Assembly (NCBI RefSeq): GCF_014197055.1
Contig: NZ_JACIEW010000001.1
Span: 1-64,000, forward strand
Direction of reading: 5' to 3'
Source: Devosia subaequoris
Lineage (GTDB): Bacteria > Pseudomonadota > Alphaproteobacteria > Rhizobiales > Devosiaceae
DNA: 64,000 nucleotides
In this document: positions 53,889 to 62,793 of the stretch, piece after piece
Layout of the letters: each line of letters begins with the position of its first letter
How positions within the stretch are numbered: the stretch's first letter is position 1
Made by a program: the position numbers and the translations under genes
The notes under the pieces: generated by a model
Told to the model about the DNA's origin: nothing
What the model saw: the letters and a program-made list of their open reading frames with translations, nothing else
Database searches by the model: none

Positions 53889-55049
53889 TCAGTTTCGCGC
53901 GCCCATGCCCAGCGCGAAGGCTTGCCGCCGTAGCGCCGGTAGCAGTTTCAGTGCCCAGAGTCCGCTGGCGCGCATGGCCTGGCTGGGTAGCATGTCGGCC
54001 AGCAGCGAGCGGAAGAGCGTGTCGACCAGGCCCCCGGTGCGGGCCAGATCGGGTGCACGCCTGCAGGCATAGTCCTGGCTTGCTTCCAAGCCCCAACTGG
54101 ACCGGGTGCGATCGGCGGCGTGGACGGATGCGAGCAGGTCGGTGACATCTCGCAAGCCGAGATTGAGCCCCTGGGCGCCAATCGGCGGGAAGGCGTGGGC
54201 CGATTCCCCGACGAGGACGAGGCCGTCGCTGCCGGCGAATTCGACGGTCAATGTCGAGAGCGGAAAGACGAAGCTGGGGGACGAGAGCTTCATCGCGCCG
54301 AACAGATTTTGAGCGCGCTGAGATATTGCAGACAGCAGCGCATCGGGCCCTTTCGATTGAACTTGTCGCAGGAGGGGTTCTTCATCGATCCAGACCAAAT
54401 TGGCCTTCGACCCACCGGCGGGAACCAGTGTGAAGGGGCCGTGGGGACGGTGAAACTCAATGGAGGTTCCACCGATGGGACGGCCCAACTCCAGGTCGCA
54501 AACCAGGGCGGCCTCGGCAAAGCGGCGTTCGCGGGTGGCAATTTTTGCGGCGGCGCGGAGCAGTGAGTTCTTGCCATCGGCCCCCACGACAAGTGGGGCC
54601 TTGAGCTCCGTCTCGTCCGTCAGCGTGACGACGCCGAGGTCGCCGTCGCGGCGATAACTGGTAACGGTGGCGTTGCGGATGTCGGGGCCGTTCTCTGGCA
54701 CCGCTGCCTGAAAGCGGGTGAGCAAGGCGGCATTAGAAAAATTCCAGCCGAAGGCAGAAAACCCGGCTTCACTGGCCTTGAACAGAATTTCGGGAGCGCG
54801 GATCAGGCGGGGCGTTGCATCGATGATCCGGATCGCTGTCAGCGGGTGCCCGATTTCTTCCGGGTCATCGATGAGGCCGGACTCGCGCATGAAATCCACG
54901 CTGGGCATCATCAGGGCAGACGTGCGGCGATCCGGTGGCGCCGTTGGCGCGAGGTGGATGACCTGCAGGCCGTTTCGAGCCAGTGCAATTGCCGCAGCGG
55001 AGCCGGTGAGGCCACCGCCCACCACGATGATGTCTGCGTCCTGTTTCAA
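53889..55049 (-). CDS. UbiH/COQ6-family FAD-dependent monooxygenase
   Basis: The protein (386 residues from the chosen start) has DADIIVVGGGLTGSAAAIAL (FAD-binding GxGxxG), VVGADGKNSLLR (the DG motif) and VLVGESAHAFPPIGAQGLNL, the second FAD motif of ubiquinone hydroxylases. It probably hydroxylates a ubiquinone precursor. I chose a TTG at 55049 because GGAG lies five bases before it and the chain then begins KQDADIIVVGGG, the family norm. ATG starts at 55073, 55106 and 55130 are possible but lack good sites. Confidence 0.88.
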   Translation of the reverse strand: MKQDADIIVVGGGLTGSAAAIALARNGLQVIHLAPTAPPDRRTSALMMPSVDFMRESGLIDDPEEIGHPLTAIRIIDATPRLIRAPEILFKASEAGFSAFGWNFSNAALLTRFQAAVPENGPDIRNATVTSYRRDGDLGVVTLTDETELKAPLVVGADGKNSLLRAAAKIATRERRFAEAALVCDLELGRPIGGTSIEFHRPHGPFTLVPAGGSKANLVWIDEEPLLRQVQSKGPDALLSAISQRAQNLFGAMKLSSPSFVFPLSTLTVEFAGSDGLVLVGESAHAFPPIGAQGLNLGLRDVTDLLASVHAADRTRSSWGLEASQDYACRRAPDLARTGGLVDTLFRSLLADMLPSQAMRASGLWALKLLPALRRQAFALGMGARN

Positions 55050-55234
55050 ACTCGTCTCCAAACCTTGCGGCATGCCATCTGTCCAGGGCTGGATGCGTAT
55101 CGCCATAGCAGGGGTAGGCGAAAGGGGCACTCGGTTTCATTCCGCAGGCCGCTACAATCTGCATTTGCGCCCTTCACTGCAAGCCACGCGGTCCATAGAT
55201 TGATGTAGCGCGACGACTCGTAATTGCGGAGCCC

Positions 55235-56182
55235 ATGATGCTTGAACTGCTTGCTGACCCAAATGTCTGGATTGCCTTTGCCACGCTCACCGTGATGGAG
55301 ATCGTGCTGGGCATCGACAATATCGTGTTTATCTCGGTTTTGGTATCGCGCCTGCCGCGCGAGCAGGCGGAATTCGCCCGCAAGCTCGGCATCGGGCTGG
55401 CGCTGGTGTTCCGGATCATCCTGCTCTTCCTGATCACCCTGATTGTGCAGCTCAAGGAGCCGGTTTTCGAAGCGTTCGGCCATGGCTTTTCCTGGAAGGA
55501 CATCATCCTGATCGCGGGTGGTGGCTTCCTGATTTACAAGGCAACCCACGAAATGCATGCGGCCATTGAAGAGCCCCATGAGGTGGGACTGGCCGATGCC
55601 GCAAAGGCGAGCCTGCAGGCGATCCTGGTGCAAATTGTCGTCATCGACATGGTGTTTTCCATCGACTCCATCATTACCGCTGTGGGCATGGTCCCGGCCG
55701 ACCAGGTGATCGTGATGATTGCGGCGGTGCTCGTGGCCGTGGCAGTGATGTTCTTCGCTTCCGGACCAATCGCCAAATTCGTGGCCGACCATCCAACCAC
55801 CAAAATGCTGGCCCTGGCCTTCCTGCTGCTGATTGGCGTGACGCTGGTGGCTGACGGGCTCGGATTCCATATTCCCAAGGGCTACATCTATTCGGCCATG
55901 GCGTTCTCGGTGCTGGTCGAGGCTATCAATATCTTTGCCAAGGGGCGCAAGCTTCGGGCGGGCGGTGACGCGGTTGGCAAGGTGGAATTCACGCCATTTA
56001 CCGGCGATACCGGATCGGTCTCGGCTCAAGTCGCCATTGCGGCGATTGACGGCGCCGCGCCCGTGACGGTAACGCCAAGTGTGCAAACCGCGACAGCCCG
56101 ACCGCGGAGCAAATCCAGCAGTAGCAATCGATCGAAGTCGCGGCCGAAATCGGCACCGCGCAAGCCAAGGACGCCGAAATGA
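55235..56182 (+). CDS. TerC-family membrane protein with basic Ser/Arg/Lys tail
   Basis: The 315-residue protein has seven or more helices with the TerC signature Asp residues: LTVMEIVLGIDNIVFISVLV and VIDMVFSIDSIITAVGM, and later LGFHIPKGYIYSAMAF. Members move metal ions, in particular Mn2+, and can load exported enzymes. The last 45 residues are a disordered basic tail (RPRSKSSSSNRSKSRPKSAP). The stop overlaps the quinone oxidoreductase start (ATGA). Confidence 0.9.
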   Translation: MMLELLADPNVWIAFATLTVMEIVLGIDNIVFISVLVSRLPREQAEFARKLGIGLALVFRIILLFLITLIVQLKEPVFEAFGHGFSWKDIILIAGGGFLIYKATHEMHAAIEEPHEVGLADAAKASLQAILVQIVVIDMVFSIDSIITAVGMVPADQVIVMIAAVLVAVAVMFFASGPIAKFVADHPTTKMLALAFLLLIGVTLVADGLGFHIPKGYIYSAMAFSVLVEAINIFAKGRKLRAGGDAVGKVEFTPFTGDTGSVSAQVAIAAIDGAAPVTVTPSVQTATARPRSKSSSSNRSKSRPKSAPRKPRTPK

Positions 56183-57150
56183 CCAGAGTAGTCGCCGTCA
56201 ACACAGTCGGTGGACCCGAGATGCTGTCCATTGAAGACTGGGATGTAGGAGCACCGGGACCGGGTCAGGTGCGTCTGCGCCAGACGGCTATTGGCCTCAA
56301 TTTCATCGACACCTATCAGCGTTCCGGTCTGTATCCACTGCCGTTGCCGTTCGTGGCCGGCAATGAAGCGGCTGGCGAGGTGGTGGCGGTCGGTGACGAC
56401 GTGACGGAGGTCAAAGTTGGTGACCGCGTCTGCTATCAGGGCTCGCCCGGCGCGTATGCTGATGAGCGACTGATGCCGGTGGAAAAGCTTGTGCCCATTC
56501 CCGATGGTGTCGACGACCAGACGGCGGCAGCGGTTCTGCTCAAGGGACTGACGGCCTACTACCTGCTGTTCAAGACCTGGCCGGTGCAGGCAGGGGAAAC
56601 CATCCTCTGGCATGCGGCGGCAGGCGGCACCGGGCTGATCGCGACCCAGTGGGCGCGGGCCCTGGGGGCAACCGTTATCGGCACCGCGGGTGGACCGGAC
56701 AAGGTGCAAAAGGCCCTCGATCACGGCTGTCATCACGTGATCGATTATAGCATCGAGGACTTTCCGCGTTTGGTGAAGGAATTCACCGGGGGCAGGGGCG
56801 TCGATGTCGTCTATGACGGCGTTGGAAAGGCGACCTTCGAAGGATCGCTCGATTGCCTGAGGCCGCGTGGCCTGTTGGCAAGTTTCGGCAATGCTTCAGG
56901 CGTGGTCAGCGTGCCTGATCTGGGCATTCTGGCGCGCAAGGGCTCGCTGTTCGTGACTCGTCCGACTGGTACGCACTATTTCCCGCAACGCGAGAACCTG
57001 CTCGAGGGCGCCCAGACGCTGTTCGATGCGGTGCTGGCCGGGCACATCAAAGTGGATATTGGCCGGACCTATCAACTGGCCGATGTGGCCCAGGCGCACC
57101 GGGCTCTGGAGGGGCGGGAAACCACTGGTTCGGTGGTGTTGCTGCCATAA
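56179..57150 (+). CDS. NADPH:quinone oxidoreductase (zeta-crystallin-like)
   Basis: The 323-residue medium-chain dehydrogenase lacks the zinc ligands. It has the quinone reductase motifs IGLNFIDTYQRSGLYPLPLP, GNEAAGEVVAVG, VLLKGLTAYYLLFKTW, AAAGGTGLIATQWARALG (NADPH loop) and VVYDGVGKATFEGSLDCLRP. It reduces quinones with one or two electrons in the cytoplasm. It is translationally coupled to terC. tRNA-Ser follows. Confidence 0.93.
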   Translation: MTRVVAVNTVGGPEMLSIEDWDVGAPGPGQVRLRQTAIGLNFIDTYQRSGLYPLPLPFVAGNEAAGEVVAVGDDVTEVKVGDRVCYQGSPGAYADERLMPVEKLVPIPDGVDDQTAAAVLLKGLTAYYLLFKTWPVQAGETILWHAAAGGTGLIATQWARALGATVIGTAGGPDKVQKALDHGCHHVIDYSIEDFPRLVKEFTGGRGVDVVYDGVGKATFEGSLDCLRPRGLLASFGNASGVVSVPDLGILARKGSLFVTRPTGTHYFPQRENLLEGAQTLFDAVLAGHIKVDIGRTYQLADVAQAHRALEGRETTGSVVLLP

Positions 57151-57161
57151 GACGATAAAAG

Positions 57162-57194
57162 GGCGGCGCAAGCCTCTAGACAGGCCGCGCCGCC
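57162..57194 (+). other. GC-rich hairpin before tRNA-Ser
   Basis: GGCGGCGC (57162-57169) pairs with GCGCCGCC (57187-57194). No T-run follows. It may end the terC operon. Confidence 0.45.
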
Positions 57195-57215
57195 GCCGCT
57201 AAACGCACAGGCCAT

Positions 57216-57305
57216 GGGCAGGTGGCAGAGTGGTCGATTGCTCCGGTCTTGAAAACCGGCGAGGGTGCAAGCCTTCCGGGGGTTCGAATCCCTCCCTGCC
57301 CGCCA
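57216..57305 (+). tRNA. tRNA-Ser (anticodon TGA)
   Basis: The 90-nt class II gene has acceptor GGGCAGG with CCTGCCC, a D-arm with TGGTCGA, anticodon stem around CTTGAAA (anticodon TGA), a long variable arm (GAGGGTGCAAGCCTTC), T-arm GGGGGTTCGAATCCCTC, discriminator G and encoded CCA. It reads UCN codons, mainly UCA. Confidence 0.95.
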
Positions 57306-57531
57306 ACCGCAGTCGCTTACGACAATAAGCCGGTGTCCCGCTTTCCACCCCTGTCCGCCCTTGAGCGCTCCACGCACTATGTACAGCGTGTAATGCTGGG
57401 TGCCCTTGCGGCTTCTATTTGCTCCCCTTCAAACGGACGGTGCGCGCCCGATATCTGGCAGTCTATAACAGTGAACCTGACGGTAGAGACCAGAGGTGCA
57501 TAATCTCCGGCCGCGGCCCTATGGAGGATCA
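57306..57531. other. 226-bp stretch after tRNA-Ser
   Basis: No coding or RNA pattern recognised. A frame crosses the tRNA here but reads through it, so it is not a gene. Possible integration target side of tRNA-Ser: no integrase is adjacent. Confidence 0.4.
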
Positions 57532-57745
57532 ATGGTCATCAGAAGACACTCAGTTATGCGTTGCGCGGTCGGGATTGTGGTTCGCACTCCTGAGCCTCGG
57601 GCTATTCCCCCTCGCGACTCGGGCCGAGATTGATGGTCATGGTTCAGATGCATGGCGGATCACAGAGGTTGCACCTGACGACGTGCTTAACGCCCGGATG
57701 GGACCGGGTATGCGCGCCGGCAATTCCACACCCTGCTTGCGCTAG
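57532..57745 (+). pseudogene. remnant of a small exported SH3-like protein
   Basis: A strong GGAGGATCA precedes ATG at 57532. MVIRRHSVMRCAVG joins, after a frame change near 57574, to LWFALLSLGLFPLATRAEID, which together would be a signal peptide. The following ITEVAPDDVLNARMGPG resembles the start of a bacterial SH3 repeat, but the sequence then leaves the pattern and stops. It is probably a decayed gene. Confidence 0.45.
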
Positions 57746-57877
57746 CTTCGGGGGGCACGCTATGACCGTTCTGTCGCCAGACTGTGTATCACGCGTTGGC
57801 GGAGCTGCCACATTTCTTGGGCTGGCGGGATGTCATCCTTGTCCCTTCCCGCCCGCCATTAGACCGGGACCACAAAG

Positions 57878-58114
57878 ATGAGCCGCAAGGAATTGGATAA
57901 TTCACGCATGCGGCGCATGAAGCGGGCAGCGGCACGCCGCGGGTTGACGATTCTGACCTCGGAGAAGACCAAAGTGCTCGGACAGCCGGGCGGTCATGCC
58001 GTGCGGGACGATGACAGCTTCAAGATCGTTTTTGGGGACGAGCCCAAGCCCTTTTCGGCGACACTGGACGATATCGAGTCCTGGCTTGAGGGGCGGGATG
58101 ACGAATCGTCCTAG
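57878..58114 (+). CDS. small conserved-type hypothetical protein (78 aa)
   Basis: The protein begins with a basic helix (NSRMRRMKRAAARRGLTILT) and ends in FSATLDDIESWLEG. Short proteins with this plan (basic start, loop, TLDE/DIExxL end) are frequent in Hyphomicrobiales, with no known role. The ribosome-binding site is weak. Confidence 0.6.
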   Translation: MSRKELDNSRMRRMKRAAARRGLTILTSEKTKVLGQPGGHAVRDDDSFKIVFGDEPKPFSATLDDIESWLEGRDDESS

Positions 58115-58404
58115 CGCCCCGTAGCCCGTATCAGGCTCCAAGGTATTGCGGAAAATGGTCTTTCCCGATCATGCGACAGAATTGTGAAAGCGGGCGAAGC
58201 GTAAGCGAGGCTGACCTTGCCGGCAAGACAGGTTCTGTCCCATCAGGGTGGTTTCCGTTATTTAAGCGGTAACGGAATCGACGCACACTCATAGTTGTAG
58301 GCTCGTCTGGAGCCAGTCTGGTTCCAGACTATTGTGGTCGCGGGCTTCTGCGGAAACCGTATTCCTACTTCCGCATCCCGCTCCAGTGTGGAGGCGCGTT
58401 CCTC

Positions 58405-58581
58405 ATGTTTACCCTGATCAACGCCGACGCCGACGAAGACGACGCCGAAATCACCGATCCCCAGGAAATCGCGGAGCTGTTTGCAGCCATTGCCGCCGTG
58501 GCCATCGAAGCCATCGGGGCAGGGCAGGCCCGCACCCTGTTCGAGGCAGTGATCGAGCAGGAGGGGCGCGACCCAAACTGA
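58405..58581 (+). CDS. small acidic protein (58 aa)
   Basis: The frame starts MFTLINADADEDDAEITDPQ, continues with an Ala-rich amphipathic helix (EIAELFAAIAAVAIEAIGAG), then ARTLFEAVIEQEGRDPN. GTGGAGG lies about nine bases before the ATG. No family recognised. It lies upstream of pxpB on the same strand. Confidence 0.5.
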   Translation: MFTLINADADEDDAEITDPQEIAELFAAIAAVAIEAIGAGQARTLFEAVIEQEGRDPN

Positions 58582-58695
58582 CCGATTGGACCACCCCGAC
58601 CTCGTATCGCGGAGCTTTGGCATTCTGCTGGCGCAGGGTTGCTGGTGATTGGCCCCTTGACGGCATGCGGTTCAATCTGAACGACTGCACTGCCC

Positions 58696-59382
58696 ATGGA
58701 ACAGCCTTCAAACCAGCCCCTGCCCAGCGGTAAGCGCCACGGGCCGACCTTGCCCCAAATCGTACCGTTGGGCGATTTCGCCTTGCTGGTGCGGTTTGGC
58801 CAGAGTCTCGATGATTCCGCCAACCGGGCTGTGCTGGCCTTTGCTGCGCGGCTGGAAGCTGATGGCATTGCCGGGGTGGTCGAGATCGCGCCGAGCCTTG
58901 TGTCGGTATTGGTGCGCTATGACCCGGCACTTGTGGGGTTGGCGCGGCTTTCCGGGGAACTGGCGTTGCGCCTGGGTGGGAGTGATGCGCCCGGCGAGAA
59001 CCGAACGCATCGGATCGCGGTACGCTTTGATGGTCCGGATCTCGGTGAGGTGGCAGACCTGCTCGGCCTGTCGATTGACGCCTTCGTCGAACTACATAAT
59101 CGAGGCGGGTTGCGTGTTCTTACGACGGGATTCGCGCCCGGCTTCGTCTATTGTGGGTTTCACGAGACGGCGCTGACCGTGCCCCGGCGCACACTGGTGC
59201 GGCCCGAGGTGGCGGCCGGGAGCGTGTTGTTTGCGGCCGGGCAGACGGCCATTGCGGCGACAGACATTCCGACCGGCTGGCACGTTATCGGGCATACCGA
59301 ATTTCGTAACTTCGATCCGATGGCCAGTCTGCCGACGCAATTGCGCGCCGGGGACCGGGTCGTCTTTGAGGTGGCCCCTTGA
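58696..59382 (+). CDS. pxpB: 5-oxoprolinase subunit PxpB (KipI-like)
   Basis: The 228-residue protein matches the carboxyltransferase domain 1 / KipI family: VPLGDFALLVRFGQSLDD, VRYDPALVG, LGLSIDAFVELH, TTGFAPGFVYCGFHE, PRRTLVRPEVAAGSVLFAAG and IPTGWHVIGHTE. With PxpA and PxpC it hydrolyses 5-oxoproline to glutamate with ATP. Its stop overlaps the pxpC start. Confidence 0.93.
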   Translation: MEQPSNQPLPSGKRHGPTLPQIVPLGDFALLVRFGQSLDDSANRAVLAFAARLEADGIAGVVEIAPSLVSVLVRYDPALVGLARLSGELALRLGGSDAPGENRTHRIAVRFDGPDLGEVADLLGLSIDAFVELHNRGGLRVLTTGFAPGFVYCGFHETALTVPRRTLVRPEVAAGSVLFAAGQTAIAATDIPTGWHVIGHTEFRNFDPMASLPTQLRAGDRVVFEVAP

Positions 59383-60290
59383 GCTGTAGTTTGAAAGTGG
59401 ATCGGGCGGGGCCGCTGTGCACCGTGCAGGATGGTGGGCGACCAAATCTTCTCGCCCATGGGATCAGCGCCTCCGGACCAATGGACATTGGTGCGCACCG
59501 GCTGGCCGGCACGTTGGCGGGTGCGTGCGATGAAACCGGGATCGAATTCACCAGGGCGGGGCTCGATTTGCAGGTAGAGTCCGGGGGACTGTTCGCGGGC
59601 TGGGCGGGCGGAGCGTTCGAGGTGCGAGTGAACGGGGAGCATCGGCCCTGGCCCGGTGTCGGCAGGCTTGCGGCGGGCGACAGGCTGAACATAATGCCCG
59701 GCGCCGCGGGCAATTACGGCTATCTGCGCTTTAACAAGGTGTTGGACCTCCCCATGGTGCTTGGGAGCAGGGCGACCAGCACCCGGGCGCGGTTGGGAGG
59801 CCTGGAGGGACGCGCCCTGCGTGCCGGCGATGTTCTGAGATTTGCGGGAGAAGGCGGACACGTACAATCGGTCGTTCCGCCCAATCAGGCGGCCGATTGC
59901 GCCGGGGCTATCCGCATCACCTGGGGGATTCATGCTGATCGGTTCGCAGCAGAAACTCGTCGTAATTTTGTCGGGACACCGTTTCGCGTAACCAATGCGA
60001 TGGACCGGATGGGGGTGCGGCTGGCCGACGAAAAAGGTGTTTTCGCCGGCTCCAGCATATTGTCGCTGATTTCCGACCCGATCCTGCCGGGCGATGTTCA
60101 GATCCTGGGAGATGGCACTCCCATCGTTCTGATGCGCGATCATCAGCCGACCGGTGGCTATCCGCGGATCGGCACGATCATCAGTGCGGATCTGGATCGA
60201 TTTGCGCAGATGCGGCCCGGTGAGGAAGTTGTGTTTGTGCCAGTCAGCGTGGACCATGCGCACCGACTGATGCGGAGCGCCAAGCCATGA
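59379..60290 (+). CDS. pxpC: 5-oxoprolinase subunit PxpC (KipA-like, biotin-dependent carboxyltransferase domain 2)
   Basis: The 303-residue protein has GPLCTVQDGGRPNLLAHGIS, SGPMDIGAHRLAGTLAG, GAAGNYGYLRFNK, DRMGVRLAD and LMRDHQPTGGYPRIGTIISA, the family's standard blocks. It starts at a TTG (59379) that overlaps the pxpB stop, and its stop overlaps the pxpA ATG. Confidence 0.92.
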   Translation: MSCSLKVDRAGPLCTVQDGGRPNLLAHGISASGPMDIGAHRLAGTLAGACDETGIEFTRAGLDLQVESGGLFAGWAGGAFEVRVNGEHRPWPGVGRLAAGDRLNIMPGAAGNYGYLRFNKVLDLPMVLGSRATSTRARLGGLEGRALRAGDVLRFAGEGGHVQSVVPPNQAADCAGAIRITWGIHADRFAAETRRNFVGTPFRVTNAMDRMGVRLADEKGVFAGSSILSLISDPILPGDVQILGDGTPIVLMRDHQPTGGYPRIGTIISADLDRFAQMRPGEEVVFVPVSVDHAHRLMRSAKP

Positions 60291-61057
60291 CTTCTATCGA
60301 TCTCAACGCCGATCTGGGCGAAGGCATGGGCACTGATGATGCACTGTTGCAGATCGTCTCGAGTGCCTCGATCGCGTGTGGTGGACATGCTGGGGATGCG
60401 GCCTCCATTCGGAGAATTCTCGAGATCTGCAAAGCCAGTGGCGTACGCGCGGGCGCGCATCCTGGCTATGTCGACCCCAAGCGCTTTGGGCGGTTTCGTA
60501 TCGTGATGCCGCTCGAGCAATTGCTTGGCCAGATCAGAGAGCAGCTTCTGTTGGCGCGGCACATCGGTGACGATGTCGGTGTGGCTCTTTCCTACGTCAA
60601 ACTGCATGGGGCGCTTGCAAACCAAACAGCGGAAGAATTGGCCTTTGCCGTGGGGATTTTTGCCAGCATTCAGGCCATGGATGCAGATATGGCGGTAATG
60701 GCGTTGGACAACAGCCAGCAGGTGCGCGCCGCCAAGGCAGTTGGCTTGCCATTGATACGTGAGGCCTATGCCGACCGTGCCTATACGGCCGACGGACTAT
60801 TGGTTTCCCGCAAGGAAGAGGGCGCAGTGATGCACGATGCTGCGGCGGTTATTGCGCGGTGCCTGCGACTGGCTGAGGCAGGTGAAATCGTCGCTATTGA
60901 CGGCACCGTGCTGAAATCCTCGGCGCGGTCCATCTGCCTGCATGGCGATACGCCCGGGGCGGTTGAGCTGGCGCGCAGCGTGCGTTTGGCGCTGGAGGAT
61001 GCGGGTATAGAAATTGCGCCAACCGTGCCGGAGACGGATGTCTCGGTGCGGATTTGA
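60287..61057 (+). CDS. pxpA: 5-oxoprolinase subunit PxpA (LamB/YcsF family)
   Basis: The 256-residue protein starts with the family's SIDLNADLGEGMGTDDALL, then SIACGGHAGDAASI, GAHPGYVDPKRFGR, VKLHGALANQTA, and later EAYADRAYTADGLLVSRKEEG and CLHGDTPGAVELA. It completes the pxpBCA operon, all three genes joined by 4-bp overlaps. The operon removes spontaneously formed 5-oxoproline or uses it as a carbon and nitrogen source. Confidence 0.95.
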   Translation: MTSIDLNADLGEGMGTDDALLQIVSSASIACGGHAGDAASIRRILEICKASGVRAGAHPGYVDPKRFGRFRIVMPLEQLLGQIREQLLLARHIGDDVGVALSYVKLHGALANQTAEELAFAVGIFASIQAMDADMAVMALDNSQQVRAAKAVGLPLIREAYADRAYTADGLLVSRKEEGAVMHDAAAVIARCLRLAEAGEIVAIDGTVLKSSARSICLHGDTPGAVELARSVRLALEDAGIEIAPTVPETDVSVRI

Positions 61058-61163
61058 GGGCGGGGCGATTGGTGCGCGGCACTCCTGCCACTCAAGAGTA
61101 GCCCTTATGGGCTCTAAAATCGCTCCGCTGGAGTGATGTTGCGGCTGTGTCGCCGGCTTGAAG

Positions 61164-61233
61164 TACCCTGGGCCCCGTGAGGGGGAGAGGGTGAGATCGG
61201 CATCATGCCTTGGTTCTCACAGGACCCAGGGTA
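61164..61233. repeat. 70-bp inverted-repeat hairpin between pxpA and livF
   Basis: TACCCTGGG (61164-61172) pairs with CCCAGGGTA (61225-61233), and inside it GTGAG pairs with CTCAC across a four-base mismatch on each side. The loop is about 35 bases, A/G rich. The position between convergent genes suits a two-way terminator, but its length and symmetry also suit a dispersed intergenic element. Confidence 0.55.
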
Positions 61234-61247
61234 GCTGGTGCGCCGGT

Positions 61248-62018
61248 TCAGATTGCCAGGTATTCGTGGCGGAGCTCGGCGTTGTCGAGGACTTCCTTGG
61301 CTGAACCGGCGAAGGCGACTTCACCTGTATCGAGAATGACGGCGCGATCGGCCAGCTTGAGCGCTGCCACCGCGTTCTGCTCGACGATCACCGTCGTGAT
61401 GCCCATGGGCTTGATCGAATGCAGAATGCGCTCGATTTCCTGAACGATCACCGGCGCCAGCCCTTCATAGGGCTCGTCGAGCAGCAAGAGCTTGAGGTCG
61501 CGGGCGAGGGCGCGGGCAATGGCCAGCATCTGCTGTTCGCCGCCGGATAGAGTCACACCTTCCTGAGTGCGGCGTTCGGCGAGGCGCGGGAAGCTCTCAT
61601 AGATCTGTTCAAGGTTCCAGCCATTGCCGGGCGCGACCTTGGCGAGGGTTATGTTCTCTTCGACGGTGAGGCCCTGAATAATGCGGCGGTCTTCGGGCAC
61701 CAACTGGATGCCGGCTCGGGCGGCCTGGAAGCTGCTCATTTCATGGATGGGCATGCCATCGAGCCATATCTCGCCCTGCCGCATCTGAGGATTGTCGGTG
61801 CGGGCGATGGTTCTCAAGGTCGACGTCTTGCCGGCGCCGTTTCGGCCGAGCAGGGCAAGGATCTCGCCTTTTCGGACATCAAGGGACACACCCTGCACGA
61901 TGTAGCTTTCACCGTAATAGGCGTGCATGTCGCGCACGGAGAAGAAGGGGCGGGAGGTTTCCAGTTCGGCGGCGTTATTGCCGATGGCCGTTTCAGTTTG
62001 CATGGCGACTGAACTCAT
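61248..62018 (-). CDS. livF: branched-chain amino-acid type ABC transporter ATPase LivF
   Basis: The 256-residue protein has Walker A LLGRNGAGKTSTLRTI, signature LSGGEQQMLAIARALARD, Walker B LLLLDEPYEGLAP and switch His-equivalent region VIVEQNAVAAL, as in LivF. It energises uptake through LivH/LivM. The ATG overlaps the livG stop, and GGAGCTCACTG lies before it. Confidence 0.93.
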   Translation of the reverse strand: MSSVAMQTETAIGNNAAELETSRPFFSVRDMHAYYGESYIVQGVSLDVRKGEILALLGRNGAGKTSTLRTIARTDNPQMRQGEIWLDGMPIHEMSSFQAARAGIQLVPEDRRIIQGLTVEENITLAKVAPGNGWNLEQIYESFPRLAERRTQEGVTLSGGEQQMLAIARALARDLKLLLLDEPYEGLAPVIVQEIERILHSIKPMGITTVIVEQNAVAALKLADRAVILDTGEVAFAGSAKEVLDNAELRHEYLAI

Positions 62019-62782
62019 CAGTGAGCTCCTCCGAGATAGGCTTCCTGAACCTTGGGATTGCCGCGTACTTCGTCAGGGGTACCATCAGCAATGATCCGGC
62101 CCTGGGCGAGCACGGAAATTTTGTCGGCAAGCGAGAACACCACATGCATATCGTGTTCGATGATGACCTTGGTCATGCCGCGACTCTTGATCTTCTTGAG
62201 AAGCTCAATGGTGGTGTTGGTGTCGTGACGGCTCATTCCCGCGGTCGGTTCATCGAGCAGTAGCAGGCGCGGGTGCTGGATCAGGCACATGGCCAGTTCC
62301 ATGCGGCGCTTGTCGCCGCGGCTGAGGCTGCCTGCCTGCATGTCCCGGCGGTTGAGCATGCCCACATCCTCGAGCATGTGCTCGGCCTCCTCGCGAATGG
62401 TCGTTTCACCGTCCAGGGCGCGCAGCATGTTGAGCGTGAAGGTGCCATCGCGTTTGGCAAAGGCGGGGATCATGACATTGTGCATGACCGACAGGTCGGA
62501 GAAGATTTCCGGCGTCTGGAAGACGCGGGCGATGCCTAGCTGGTTGATCTGATAGGGTTTGCGGCCGGTCAGGATAGCGCCGTCGAACACCACCTGGCCG
62601 CTGGACGGCGCCAGCTTGCCGATGATGACATTGAGCAGGGTCGACTTGCCTGCCCCGTTAGGACCGATGATGGCGTGGGTTTTGCCCTCCTCGACCTGCA
62701 GATCGATATCGGCGAGGGCATGCAGGCCTCCGAACCGCTTGTGAACGTCCGCAACGTGCAGGACAACATTGGAATTTGCCAT
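62018..62782 (-). CDS. livG: branched-chain amino-acid type ABC transporter ATPase LivG
   Basis: The 254-residue protein has Walker A IIGPNGAGKSTLLNVI, a long LivG-type insertion with IARVFQTPEIFSDLSVMHNV, the signature SLSRGDKRRMELAMCL, Walker B LLLLDEPTAGMSR and VIIEHDMHVVFSLAD. The start at 62782 follows AAGGACAATCGAT. The signature reads SRGDKRR where E. coli LivG has GQQRR, as in other Hyphomicrobiales versions. Confidence 0.93.
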   Translation of the reverse strand: MANSNVVLHVADVHKRFGGLHALADIDLQVEEGKTHAIIGPNGAGKSTLLNVIIGKLAPSSGQVVFDGAILTGRKPYQINQLGIARVFQTPEIFSDLSVMHNVMIPAFAKRDGTFTLNMLRALDGETTIREEAEHMLEDVGMLNRRDMQAGSLSRGDKRRMELAMCLIQHPRLLLLDEPTAGMSRHDTNTTIELLKKIKSRGMTKVIIEHDMHVVFSLADKISVLAQGRIIADGTPDEVRGNPKVQEAYLGGAH

Positions 62783-62793
62783 ATCGATTGTCC

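Noticed and set aside
57222..57503. 93-codon frame starting inside tRNA-Ser
   Set aside because: It reads through the tRNA gene and has no ribosome-binding site.
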